Source: Leeuwenhoekiella sp. MAR_2009_132
Lineage (GTDB): Bacteria > Bacteroidota > Bacteroidia > Flavobacteriales > Flavobacteriaceae
Assembly (NCBI RefSeq): GCF_000687915.1
Contig: NZ_JHZY01000004.1
Location: forward strand, 1,622,001 to 1,686,000
Direction of reading: 5' to 3'
DNA: 64,000 nucleotides
The position numbers were made by a program, and so were the translations under genes. The notes beneath the pieces are model-generated. The model saw only the letters and a list, made by a program, of their open reading frames with translations, was not told the origin of the DNA and did not search any database. Below, in pieces: positions 56,275 through 64,000 of the stretch (position 1 is its first letter; every line of letters begins with the position of its first letter).

Positions 56275-58059
56275 TTAGTTAATCGCGTCTCCTCTTAATT
56301 TTCGATATTTCTGCTGTGCTTCAACATAAAAAATACTGTCAGCAAAATTAAATATGATTTGCTCGTATTGAGCTTTAGCTTTTTCGGGTTCCTGAAGCAC
56401 GTTTGCATATAGGTTTCCTAATTTATAATAGGCATCGTCAGCTAAGATATCGTCGTTGTGGTATTGAATGATTTTTAAATAATTTTCTTCGGCTTTCGCG
56501 TAATTTTTCTTTTTTTCAAATAAAATAGCCTGAGCTAAAAGCGCTTCATCTTCTATAGATTTGCCTTTTTCAATAATAAGCAAGCTGTCAAAAACGGCTA
56601 GTGCTTCTTCATCTCTATTTTGATATTGTAGTAACTCTGCACGTGCATACGCTTTTAAACCTACCAGAGTAGAATCTTCAATAGCGTTGTCTGTTATTAG
56701 TAAATACAGGTCTTGAGCATCATTTGCAATAAGTTGGGTTGCTGAAGATTTTAAAACTTTTAATTGGGTTTTTGCCCACTCAAAATCTCCTTTAAAATAA
56801 CTGGTTTTTGCCACTTTAAAGCGGGCTTCTTGTGCAATAGGGTCGTTAGGAAGCAATTTTTGAATTTGGGAGTAATAGATAAGAGCTGCATTAAACCGCT
56901 CTTGTAGCAGCAGAATGTCTGCAAGTTCCATTTTTACGCGGGCTTGTTCAAATGTATTTAGCTTCAGTTTTAAAGTCTCTTGTAAAAGATCTGAAGCAGC
57001 TTCCTCTTCTTTTTTACTGAACGCCAGAAAGTGTGCATACTCAGTCTGAAGATCTAATGTTGAAGCACCAGAGCCATATACTGAAAGCAGGTTTTTATAT
57101 TCTTCCTTAATGTCATTAAAAGTGCTGGGTTCTGCAGTTTTAATTCGAATTTCAAGAATCTTTTGATGTGCCTGAAGTTTGAGTTCGTCTACCAGTGTAT
57201 TCTCTATGATGTAATTGAGTATCGAAGTTGCCAGCTCATCTTCCTCATTATCTAAAACAACATCAACAAGTCTTAGTACGCCTATTAATTCATTATTACT
57301 GCGCTTGGCAATTGCTTTTTCTTGTAAAAAGGCTTTATTATATTCTTTTTGCTGAATAAACAACCAACTTAGTTTTCGGTTATAAAACAGGTTGGGGTCT
57401 TCTTGCATGCGGCTAAGCAGTACTTTTTTTAAAATTTGATTGGCTTCATTTTCAGGATCTTCTGTTATGAATTCGTTGAAATAGCGCTGTAAAATGGTTT
57501 CCTGTTTTTCATCTTTAAGAATAAGATCAAGATAGGAATTAAACATTTTGTCAATCTTGCCTTGTTCCCCATAAATGCGAGCCAAAGATGACTCAAAATT
57601 GAATCGGGGATTTTGTTGTGATGCATAAGTGTACACTTGAATAGCCTCATCAAGCAAGCTATAATTTTGAAACGCATTACCCACTTGATATGCAAAAGCA
57701 GCATTTTCGGTAATACTTGCTATCGCTTTATCGTAATACGTTTTTGCTTCGGTGGTTTTGCCTTGTAGTTGATAGGTGTAACCCAGATCTACAAGCAAGG
57801 TTTTGTTGTTTTTAGAAACCTGTATTGCTTGATTAAGTAGGCTTTCAGCAGCTTCGTATTTTTTTAACTGATGATAAACTTCAACGAGTGCGTGAATGTA
57901 ATTAGAATTTGTGGGTGACTCCTTAAGTAATTCCTCATAACTAAGCGCAGCTTTTTCAAAAGCTCCCTGATCTGCATAATTACGGGCAAGTTCGTCCTGT
58001 GCATTTCCAGATAAGGAAATACAAAAAACAAATACGATAAGTGAGAAAAGGCGCAGCAC
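56275..58059 (-). CDS. Exported TPR-repeat protein
   Basis: A large tetratricopeptide-repeat protein: with a GTG start at 58059 it is 594 aa and begins with a signal peptide (LRLFSLIVFVFCISLSGNA) cut after Ala before QDELARNY. About ten or more TPR-like helical pairs follow (for example YEELLKESPTNSNYIHALVEVYHQL and AQYEQIIFNFADSIFYVEAQQKYR). An in-frame ATG 54 bases upstream would add a Cys-rich stretch that spoils the signal peptide. It is probably a periplasmic scaffold and is likely part of the serS-rsmA gene run. Confidence 0.85.
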   Translation of the reverse strand: MLRLFSLIVFVFCISLSGNAQDELARNYADQGAFEKAALSYEELLKESPTNSNYIHALVEVYHQLKKYEAAESLLNQAIQVSKNNKTLLVDLGYTYQLQGKTTEAKTYYDKAIASITENAAFAYQVGNAFQNYSLLDEAIQVYTYASQQNPRFNFESSLARIYGEQGKIDKMFNSYLDLILKDEKQETILQRYFNEFITEDPENEANQILKKVLLSRMQEDPNLFYNRKLSWLFIQQKEYNKAFLQEKAIAKRSNNELIGVLRLVDVVLDNEEDELATSILNYIIENTLVDELKLQAHQKILEIRIKTAEPSTFNDIKEEYKNLLSVYGSGASTLDLQTEYAHFLAFSKKEEEAASDLLQETLKLKLNTFEQARVKMELADILLLQERFNAALIYYSQIQKLLPNDPIAQEARFKVAKTSYFKGDFEWAKTQLKVLKSSATQLIANDAQDLYLLITDNAIEDSTLVGLKAYARAELLQYQNRDEEALAVFDSLLIIEKGKSIEDEALLAQAILFEKKKNYAKAEENYLKIIQYHNDDILADDAYYKLGNLYANVLQEPEKAKAQYEQIIFNFADSIFYVEAQQKYRKLRGDAIN

Positions 58060-58143
58060 GTAATTACAATTTTTAATAAATATACTAAAGTTGCAGCAGA
58101 GTCTACACTTCACTAACGCACTGTGTGTTAAACGTATTAAATC

Positions 58144-59412
58144 TTAGATTTTATCAAAGCCGCAGTACGGTATCAAAACCTCTGGAATTTTAATGCCATC
58201 TGCTGTTTGATAATTTTCTAAAATACCTGCAAGAACTCGTGGTAATGCAAGTGCACTACCATTTAACGTGTGTGCAAGTTGTTTGTTGCCATCTGCATCA
58301 CGGTAACGCAGTTTCAAACGGTTTGCCTGAAAGGTTTTAAAATTAGAAACACTACTAATTTCTAACCAGCGATCCTGAGCTGTAGAAAAAACTTCAAAAT
58401 CATAGGTTAGGGTAGAAGTAAAGCCAAGATCGCCACCACAAAGTCTTAAAATGCGGTATGGTAATTTTAACTCGTCTAATATGGTTTTCACGTGGTCAAC
58501 CATTGCGTCAAGTGCAGCATCGCTATTTTCGGCTTTTTCTAGGCGTACGATTTCAACTTTGTCAAACTGATGTAGTCGATTTAAGCCGCGTACGTGTGCC
58601 CCATAAGAACCTGCTTCTCTTCTAAAACAAGGTGTGTAAGCAGTACAAGTAATAGGGAGTTCTTTTTCTTCAAGCAAGCTGTCGCGGTACATATTTGTAA
58701 CCGGTACTTCTGCAGTAGGAATTAAATATAAGTCGTCTATACCTGCGTGGTACATCTGACCTTCTTTATCTGGCAACTGACCGGTACCAAAACCTGAAGC
58801 TTCATTTACTAAATGCGGTACTTGAAATTCAGTATAACCGGCTGCTGTATTTTTATCTAAAAAGTAGTTTATTAGAGCACGTTGTAAACGCGCACCTTTT
58901 CCTTTATACACCGGAAAACCGGCACCTGTAATTTTGTTACCCAGTTCAAAATCTATGATGTCATATTTTTTTGCCAGTTCCCAATGCGGCAAGCTGCCAT
59001 CTTCTAAAACAGGAATATCTCCCTTGCGGAAAACCTCTTCATTATCATCTTCACTTTTCCCTGCGGGTACACTTTCCTGTGGGATGTTAGGAATGGTATA
59101 CAGTAATTGATCTAATTCTTCAATAGTTGCAGTAAGTGTTTCCTGTAAGTTTTTAGAATCTTCCTTCAACTTAACAGTGCGCTCTTTTAAAATGTTAGCT
59201 TTTTTAGCTTCGCCATTTTTAAACATAGCCCCTATTTCTTTAGAGAGCTTATTGCTTTCGGCGAGAGTATTATCTAAAGAAGTCTGGGTGCTACGACGCT
59301 TGTCGTCTAAAGAAATTACTTGGTCAAAAACAGAAGTGGCATCAAAATTACGTTTAGTAAGTGCTTTGATGTATTCTTCTTTGTTTTCACGTATATCTGC
59401 AAGGTGTAGCAT
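58144..59412 (-). CDS. serS: Seryl-tRNA synthetase
   Basis: Charges tRNA-Ser and tRNA-Sec. 422 aa. The N-terminal coiled-coil arm spans about residues 30-105 (NTLAESNKLSKEIGAMFKN and TLTATIEELDQLL). Class II motif 2 is CFRREAGSYGAHVRGLNR, and motif 3 is NGSALALPRVLAGILENYQ. It has its own probable promoter. Confidence 0.97.
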   Translation of the reverse strand: MLHLADIRENKEEYIKALTKRNFDATSVFDQVISLDDKRRSTQTSLDNTLAESNKLSKEIGAMFKNGEAKKANILKERTVKLKEDSKNLQETLTATIEELDQLLYTIPNIPQESVPAGKSEDDNEEVFRKGDIPVLEDGSLPHWELAKKYDIIDFELGNKITGAGFPVYKGKGARLQRALINYFLDKNTAAGYTEFQVPHLVNEASGFGTGQLPDKEGQMYHAGIDDLYLIPTAEVPVTNMYRDSLLEEKELPITCTAYTPCFRREAGSYGAHVRGLNRLHQFDKVEIVRLEKAENSDAALDAMVDHVKTILDELKLPYRILRLCGGDLGFTSTLTYDFEVFSTAQDRWLEISSVSNFKTFQANRLKLRYRDADGNKQLAHTLNGSALALPRVLAGILENYQTADGIKIPEVLIPYCGFDKI

Positions 59413-59430
59413 ATCTTAAATTTTAGACGG

Positions 59431-59438
59431 CAAAAGTA
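59431..59438 (-). promoter_or_regulatory. -7 element upstream of serS
   Basis: TACTTTTG on the minus strand matches TAnnTTTG, 18 bases before the serS ATG. The -33 position holds TTTTTAG with shorter spacing than normal. Confidence 0.4.
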
Positions 59439-59504
59439 CGTAAACCCACGCTAAAAACGGAAGCTAATAATTTAGGAATTATGCTATAAAAAAGCAGAAC
59501 TTAA

Positions 59505-60851
59505 TTAATTATGTAAAGCCTCTTTAGTAGATTCCTTTCCCAGTGGAGACGGCATAATCCACTCATTGTGCCAGAAATAATCCCATTTAGCAGCAGCCAT
59601 GTCTACCTCTGGATCAATTAAGGTATGATAATCGCTGTCGTTAACCCGTATCTTACAATCTACATAAATTGCAACGTCTTTACCTTTTGCTGCAAAATCT
59701 TTTTTAATACGCTGGCAAAACTGCCAGATTACATCTGGTTTTGTGCCTACAGATCGTTGCTGCTTGCGGGAGAGTATTTTGTTGTGATCAAAAGGTATTT
59801 CAAGACCAGTGTTTTTGTCAATAACCTTGAAGTTTATCCTCCCGCCTTTAGAGCGTAGCATCATACGCCAGCTAAGACGGTGCCCTTCTTCAGTCCACAG
59901 TACATCATCTTTAATAATCCAATGTCGTAAAGGGAGCTCCAGTTGAATTAAAAAATACAAACCGAAAATGAGTAGAGCCGGTTTGTAGATATCTGGCCGT
60001 ATCACTTCAGCTTTATCGTAGAATTCTTTTTTAGGTAAGAAAATACGCTGTATGGTTTCCGAAGGAAAGAAGAACAGTGTGAATGCTAGTGACATATATG
60101 GGAAAATGCCAATTTGAAACACTACTGAATTGAATAAGTGAAAAAAGATTGAAAATATAAAAGCAAATTTACGGGTAGGTTTCCACAGTAACGCAGGAAT
60201 TATAAGAAGGTCAAATAGAATTCCAAAATAGGCGATGCACCAGTGCACCCATTTTAGTTGAAGGAGTCCTCCTATTATGCGGTAGTCTGCTTTTGAGCGC
60301 ATAAGTTGCTCTGCCATACTAGCATCGAGCCAGTCTGGGTAAAGTTTTGCTGCGGAAGCATAGGTGTAAACAATCCAGAGTTGAGCGATTATAATCATAT
60401 AAACCCAGCGCGGCATGCTTATTTTTTTTAAAGCTGGGTTTTGTTTTACATCTATTGAAAAGTATCGGTTTGCAGGCAGGCAAGCCATTATACCCAAAAG
60501 AAGCATTAAGAGGTAGTAATGATTGTTGTACGATGATTTTTGCATCAAATAAACCGCAGACCACATAATACCATAAACAACAACACTAAAGCGGTATTTA
60601 AAGCCTAACATAATAAATACGCCAAATAATCCCATTATCCCGTAATAGTAGAGCATACCATTGCCGGGAAGAGGTTGTAAAAAATCTAGGCCTATAAAAT
60701 TGAATGTAAAATCGCCTTCCATTAAGGTGGTGCGAATCCACCCGGTGGCAATTGCTCCCCAGGCCTCTATCGTAATCAGCAGACCAAAAAATACTCTAAA
60801 AACGATGAGAGCGCTATTGTCTACCTGTTTGTAGAGATACTTATTAAGCAT
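59505..60851 (-). CDS. HTTM (vitamin-K-carboxylase-like) membrane protein
   Basis: A 448-aa integral membrane protein related to the HTTM/gamma-glutamyl carboxylase family. It has about ten hydrophobic segments in the first 310 residues. MLNKYLYKQVDNSALIVFRVFFGLL and the NNHYYLLMLLLGIMACLPANRYFSID region match the family's membrane core. A soluble C-terminal domain with WRMMLRSKGGRINFKV and KWDYFWHNEWIMPSPLGK follows. The active-site Lys of the vertebrate enzyme cannot be placed with certainty. It overlaps ribF by 8 bases, so the two are translationally coupled. Confidence 0.83.
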   Translation of the reverse strand: MLNKYLYKQVDNSALIVFRVFFGLLITIEAWGAIATGWIRTTLMEGDFTFNFIGLDFLQPLPGNGMLYYYGIMGLFGVFIMLGFKYRFSVVVYGIMWSAVYLMQKSSYNNHYYLLMLLLGIMACLPANRYFSIDVKQNPALKKISMPRWVYMIIIAQLWIVYTYASAAKLYPDWLDASMAEQLMRSKADYRIIGGLLQLKWVHWCIAYFGILFDLLIIPALLWKPTRKFAFIFSIFFHLFNSVVFQIGIFPYMSLAFTLFFFPSETIQRIFLPKKEFYDKAEVIRPDIYKPALLIFGLYFLIQLELPLRHWIIKDDVLWTEEGHRLSWRMMLRSKGGRINFKVIDKNTGLEIPFDHNKILSRKQQRSVGTKPDVIWQFCQRIKKDFAAKGKDVAIYVDCKIRVNDSDYHTLIDPEVDMAAAKWDYFWHNEWIMPSPLGKESTKEALHN

Positions 60852-61779
60852 CTAATTTTTTAATAAATTCCCGAGAGAAACGTTCATCTGCCTGCATAGC
60901 TTCAATTAAATCGGCTACATCATTAAATTTTTTCTCATCGCGCACTCGGGTAAGCAATTCTATTTGAAGATGCTGGTCGTAAAGATCTTCGTTAAAGTCA
61001 AAGAAAAAAGTTTCTATGGTAAGATCGCTTCCGCCTACGGTGGGGTTTGTGCCTATATTCATCATCCCGTAAACCGTCTGCCCGGCAATAACAGATTTTA
61101 CAACATAAACGCCCTTAGCAGGAATGAGCTTATAGTTTTCTTCAACCTTAAGATTTGCTGTAGGGTAATTAAATTTTCTGCCTAAACCTCTGCCGCGAGA
61201 AACAATCCCGTTGAGCATAAAAGAATATCCTAAATAGTCATTAGCAAGTCTAATATCACCTTCAAGAAGTGCTTTGCGAATTTTAGTAGAGCTTACAGCG
61301 ACGTCATCAATATCTTTTTTTGAAATCTCTTCAACTTCAAAATTATAGTGTTTACCAAATTCTTTCAGATCTTCAATATTTGCATTGCGGTTACGGCCAA
61401 AATGATGATCGTATCCTATAATTACTTTGTGCGCTTTAAGCTGATCTACTAAAATAGTTTTTACAAACTCTTCTGCTGTTAAACGTGAAAAATCTTTGGT
61501 AAAGGGATGAATTATTAAATGGTCGAGTGTTGTTGCCTCAAGAAGGTCTTTTCGCTCGGTTATTGTATTTATAAGTTTTATCTGGGTATCTTTTTGAAGC
61601 ACCATTCTAGGGTGCGGAAAGAAAGTGAGTACTACAGACTCTAAATCGTTGTTTTGCGCACTGGTAAGCAGGCGATCTATAATTTTGCGGTGTCCTAAAT
61701 GAACACCGTCAAAAGTGCCAATAGTAACTACGGTGTGTTTTGAACCGTTAAAGCCTTCTGCAGAAATGTGTTGTTCCAA
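60844..61779 (-). CDS. ribF: Bifunctional riboflavin kinase / FMN adenylyltransferase
   Basis: Makes FMN and then FAD. 311 aa. The adenylyltransferase domain has the nucleotidyltransferase motif GTFDGVHLGH at residues 21-30 and a second site GYDHHFGRNR. The C-terminal kinase domain has VSRGRGLGRKFNYPTANL and YGMMNIGTNPTVGG, both diagnostic. It overlaps the HTTM gene and is one base upstream-adjacent to pth. Confidence 0.96.
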   Translation of the reverse strand: MEQHISAEGFNGSKHTVVTIGTFDGVHLGHRKIIDRLLTSAQNNDLESVVLTFFPHPRMVLQKDTQIKLINTITERKDLLEATTLDHLIIHPFTKDFSRLTAEEFVKTILVDQLKAHKVIIGYDHHFGRNRNANIEDLKEFGKHYNFEVEEISKKDIDDVAVSSTKIRKALLEGDIRLANDYLGYSFMLNGIVSRGRGLGRKFNYPTANLKVEENYKLIPAKGVYVVKSVIAGQTVYGMMNIGTNPTVGGSDLTIETFFFDFNEDLYDQHLQIELLTRVRDEKKFNDVADLIEAMQADERFSREFIKKLDA

Positions 61780-61780
61780 T

Positions 61781-62404
61781 TTATTTGCCGTTGTACGCGT
61801 TCATTGTATTTGTAATGCCCGAAGCTATAAAACTTTCAACAACTTTGCACGACATATCAAGCCTTTCGGGCATATCTAGTTGTTCTTCTTTTACCCATTC
61901 TCCTAAAACATAATCTACTTGTCTGCCCTTGCTAAAACGATCGCCTATGCCAAAACGAAATCGGTTATATGCTGAAGTTAAAAGCTGATTTTGAATGTCT
62001 TTAAGACCGTTATGACCACCATCACTGCCTTTTGTTTTTACGCGAATGGTTCCAAAATCAAGATTAAGATCATCTGTAATAACCAGAATATTTTCTAAAC
62101 TTATTTTTTCTTTTTGCATCCAGAAGTTTACAGATTTACCACTAAGATTCATATAGGTATTAGGTTTTAATAAAATAACCGTTTTACCTTTAACCTTAGT
62201 ATAAGCGACATCACCCAGTTTTTCTGTTTCCCAGGTGGTTTCTTTTAATTCTGCGTAGGCATCAACAATTTTAAAACCAATGTTGTGTCGGGTTTCTGCA
62301 TATTTAGGGCCTATGTTGCCTAAACCTACTATTAAGAACTTCTTCATAGGGTCTATGGTTTCCTTTTTTGATGAGCTAAAAAATTTGCTAAAGAATGCAC
62401 TCAT
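61781..62404 (-). CDS. pth: Peptidyl-tRNA hydrolase
   Basis: Releases peptides from prematurely dropped peptidyl-tRNAs. The catalytic core opens FLIVGLGNIGPKYAETRHNIGF (Asn and His are the active pair) and continues with MNLSGKSVNFW, DDLNLDFGTIRVK and GGHNGLKDI. With the ATG at 62404 there is an N-terminal extension of 19 residues (SAFFSKFFSSSKKETID) before MKKF, which I think is typical in Flavobacteria; a shorter start at 62347 is possible. It precedes ribF by one base. Confidence 0.95.
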   Translation of the reverse strand: MSAFFSKFFSSSKKETIDPMKKFLIVGLGNIGPKYAETRHNIGFKIVDAYAELKETTWETEKLGDVAYTKVKGKTVILLKPNTYMNLSGKSVNFWMQKEKISLENILVITDDLNLDFGTIRVKTKGSDGGHNGLKDIQNQLLTSAYNRFRFGIGDRFSKGRQVDYVLGEWVKEEQLDMPERLDMSCKVVESFIASGITNTMNAYNGK

Positions 62405-62708
62405 ATTTTACTGCTCAATTAATGAAGAGCATTGTTTGTATTCAAAAATTTAATGTTCTAAAATTTCTGTGGAATACATTTCTGGTATTTCAATTTTGAA
62501 AAATCAGAATCAATAAATTATATAACCTACACAGTAATTCTGGCGTATAGGGTTTATTATCTCTGCAAATTTAAGGTTTTGAATGTATTGAATTTGAATA
62601 ATTGGTTAAGCTTATCAGAAAATTACTGTCTTTAATTTGCTCTTGAAGTTAGCGCATAAAAAAACACCCACGATAGCGGGTGTTTTTGTTATGGTTTTTT
62701 GATTAAAC
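62405..62708. other. 304-base intergenic region before pth
   Basis: AT-rich, without an ORF of its own. It contains the terminator of rplY (62655-62687). I see no clear promoter consensus, though pth must have one here. Confidence 0.45.
62655..62687 (-). terminator. Terminator of rplY
   Basis: A 9-bp stem AAAACACCC / GGGTGTTTT has an 8-base loop and T runs on both strands, with at least seven T on the minus strand. It ends the prs-rplY transcript. Confidence 0.85.
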
Positions 62709-63335
62709 CTATGCTTCAGGGTTAGCAGCTTGTTCAGTTGCTTCTGTAGTTTCAGTTTCTTCTTCATCCTCGTCATCCATGTCGGCAACAACATTACGAG
62801 AAGTTCTAACCTGACAAACAACAGTGTTGTCTGGGTGAAGATATTTCCAGTCTCCTTGTTCAATTTCAGTAATGTACAATTTATCACCAATTTTAAGTTT
62901 GGTAATATCTGCAACAACAAAATCAGGAAGGTTTTTAGGCAATGCCTTAACACGTAACGTACGGAATGTTTTACGTAAAACACCACCATTACGTACACCT
63001 CTAGAGTTACCTTCGTAGTGTACAGGGATAGTCATTGTAACTTCTTTACCTTCAAAAATCTGGTAAAAATCTACGTGAAGAATGCGATCTGTTACCGGGT
63101 GAAATTGAATGTCCTGAAGAATTGCCATATAGGTAGTTCCGTCAAGCTCCAAAGTCGCGGTATGCGCATCTGGAGTATAAACCAAGCTTTTAAACGCTAA
63201 TTCTGGTGCGTTAAAGTGTACTGGCTCATCCCCTCCGTATAATACGCAAGGAACCTGTCCAGCATTACGTAGGGCTTTTGCAGCTTTCTTGCCCACGCTT
63301 TCTCTTTTAGATCCTGTGATCGTGATTGACTTCAT
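62709..63335 (-). CDS. rplY: 50S ribosomal protein L25 (CTC type)
   Basis: A 5S-rRNA-binding ribosomal protein of the long, general-stress CTC form. The N-terminal L25 domain runs [20 protein letters not shown] to [20 protein letters not shown], followed by the CTC C-terminal beta domain ([20 protein letters not shown]). An acidic tail rich in Glu and Thr ends the protein. 208 aa is normal. It is 26 bases downstream of prs. Confidence 0.96.
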   Translation of the reverse strand: MKSITITGSKRESVGKKAAKALRNAGQVPCVLYGGDEPVHFNAPELAFKSLVYTPDAHTATLELDGTTYMAILQDIQFHPVTDRILHVDFYQIFEGKEVTMTIPVHYEGNSRGVRNGGVLRKTFRTLRVKALPKNLPDFVVADITKLKIGDKLYITEIEQGDWKYLHPDNTVVCQVRTSRNVVADMDDEDEEETETTEATEQAANPEA

Positions 63336-63361
63336 TTAATTATATATTAAGTATTAATAAA

Positions 63362-64000
63362 TTACATTATAAATTTTGATGCAATAGACGTGTTATTGTG
63401 CACACGGTGCATTACATCTGCAAATAAGTCTGCGCATGTTACGATGCGTACTTTATTGCTTTCTCTTCGTGGGGGAATACTATCGGTTACGATAAGTTCT
63501 TCTAATTTACTTTTTTCTAAACGCTCATAAGCATCGCCGCTTAGTAGGGCATGTGTACATATTGCACGTACACTTAATGCGCCACGTTCCATCATTAGAT
63601 CGGCAGCTTTTGTAAGTGTACCGGCAGTGTCTACCATGTCATCAACTAAAATGACATTACGACCTTTTACATCACCTATGAGTTCCATATAGCTAATTAC
63701 ATTAGCTTTCTCACGTTGTTTGTAGCAAATTACCACATCACAATCAAGAGCTTTAGAATAGGCATAGGCTCTTTTAGAACCACCCATATCTGGTGAAGCT
63801 ATCGTTAGGTTAGGTAAATTTAAAGAGCGTAAGTACGGCAAGAATACTGTAGATGCAAATAAGTGATCAACCGGGCGTTCAAAAAAGCCTTGTATTTGAT
63901 CTGCGTGTAAATCCATCGTTATTATGCGTGTTGCTCCTGCAGTCTCTAATAAATTAGCGACTAGTTTTGCGGCAATAGGTACTCTGGGTTTGTCTTTTCT
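63362..64000 (-). CDS. prs: Ribose-phosphate pyrophosphokinase, 5' end beyond window
   Basis: Makes PRPP from ribose 5-phosphate and ATP. The visible 213 residues are the C-terminal part. The first visible codons (RKDKPRVPIAAKLVANLLET) continue to the window edge. DLHADQIQGFF is the metal/ATP segment and VILVDDMVDTAGT the PRPP-binding loop. The frame is open to the window end, so an internal ATG at 63916 is not the start. Confidence 0.96.
   Translation of the reverse strand, partial: RKDKPRVPIAAKLVANLLETAGATRIITMDLHADQIQGFFERPVDHLFASTVFLPYLRSLNLPNLTIASPDMGGSKRAYAYSKALDCDVVICYKQREKANVISYMELIGDVKGRNVILVDDMVDTAGTLTKAADLMMERGALSVRAICTHALLSGDAYERLEKSKLEELIVTDSIPPRRESNKVRIVTCADLFADVMHRVHNNTSIASKFIM

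Noticed and set aside
62615..62998. Minus-strand open frame in another frame of rplY, reaching into the intergenic region
   Set aside because: Overlaps rplY and its terminator, with low-complexity Leu-rich translation. Not a gene.

Overview
The window is a contiguous stretch of an AT-rich bacterial chromosome that reads as a member of the Flavobacteriaceae (Bacteroidetes). The evidence is the gene families: OlsF-like acyltransferase fusion, DUF4286, PdeM/Lhr-type ligase-associated genes, a flavobacterial-type thi operon and many short lipoproteins with Cys lipoboxes. Shine-Dalgarno sequences are weak, and several genes carry the Bacteroidetes -7 promoter element TAnnTTTG. I see no rRNA, tRNA, CRISPR array, transposase or prophage. 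This is core chromosome with housekeeping operons and scattered flavobacterial hypotheticals.

Layout. 0-5 kb: an M13 metalloprotease cut by the left edge, then a divergent pair made of an unrecognised 213-aa protein and an aspartate kinase. 5-13 kb: SDR and membrane M28 peptidase genes, a CBS protein, a CDP-alcohol phosphatidyltransferase, several small hypotheticals, a class V aminotransferase-like enzyme and a short SSB. 13-19 kb: a DUF2752/dispanin pair, then an acetate module (acs, VOC protein, sodium/solute symporter with its DUF4212 small subunit). 19-30 kb: an HDAC-like deacetylase overlapping tex, metG, and then ldcA, a YraN nuclease and an HNH nuclease, followed by mfd. 30-34 kb: a disulfide-reductase-like flavoenzyme, a TspO-like membrane protein, pdeM and a VOC protein.

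34-41 kb: a TPP riboswitch followed by thiS-thiC-thiE-like-thiE-thiG-thiH-thiF. 40.6-45.8 kb: on the opposite strand, a Lhr-type helicase, an ATP-dependent DNA ligase and a metallo-beta-lactamase exonuclease. These three plus pdeM form the known ligase-associated DNA repair set. Here the set is split, because the thi operon and a VOC gene lie between the helicase and pdeM. The exonuclease has no ATG, GTG or TTG that preserves its metal-binding HxHxDH motif.

46-51 kb: a TerB-like protein, a GNAT, a second aspartate kinase, an OlsF-like aminolipid acyltransferase and a TM2 protein. 51-64 kb: a MarR regulator with a C-terminal Cys cluster and its VOC neighbour, a D-2-hydroxyacid dehydrogenase, a thioesterase, mgtE, rsmA, DUF4286, a TPR protein, serS, an HTTM membrane protein, ribF, pth, rplY and prs (cut by the right edge).

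I found no clearly new multi-gene system. The items most worth a second look are the non-canonical start of the exonuclease, the split repair cluster, the structured element upstream of the TerB-like gene, and the operator-like palindromes upstream of the first aspartate kinase and of ssb.
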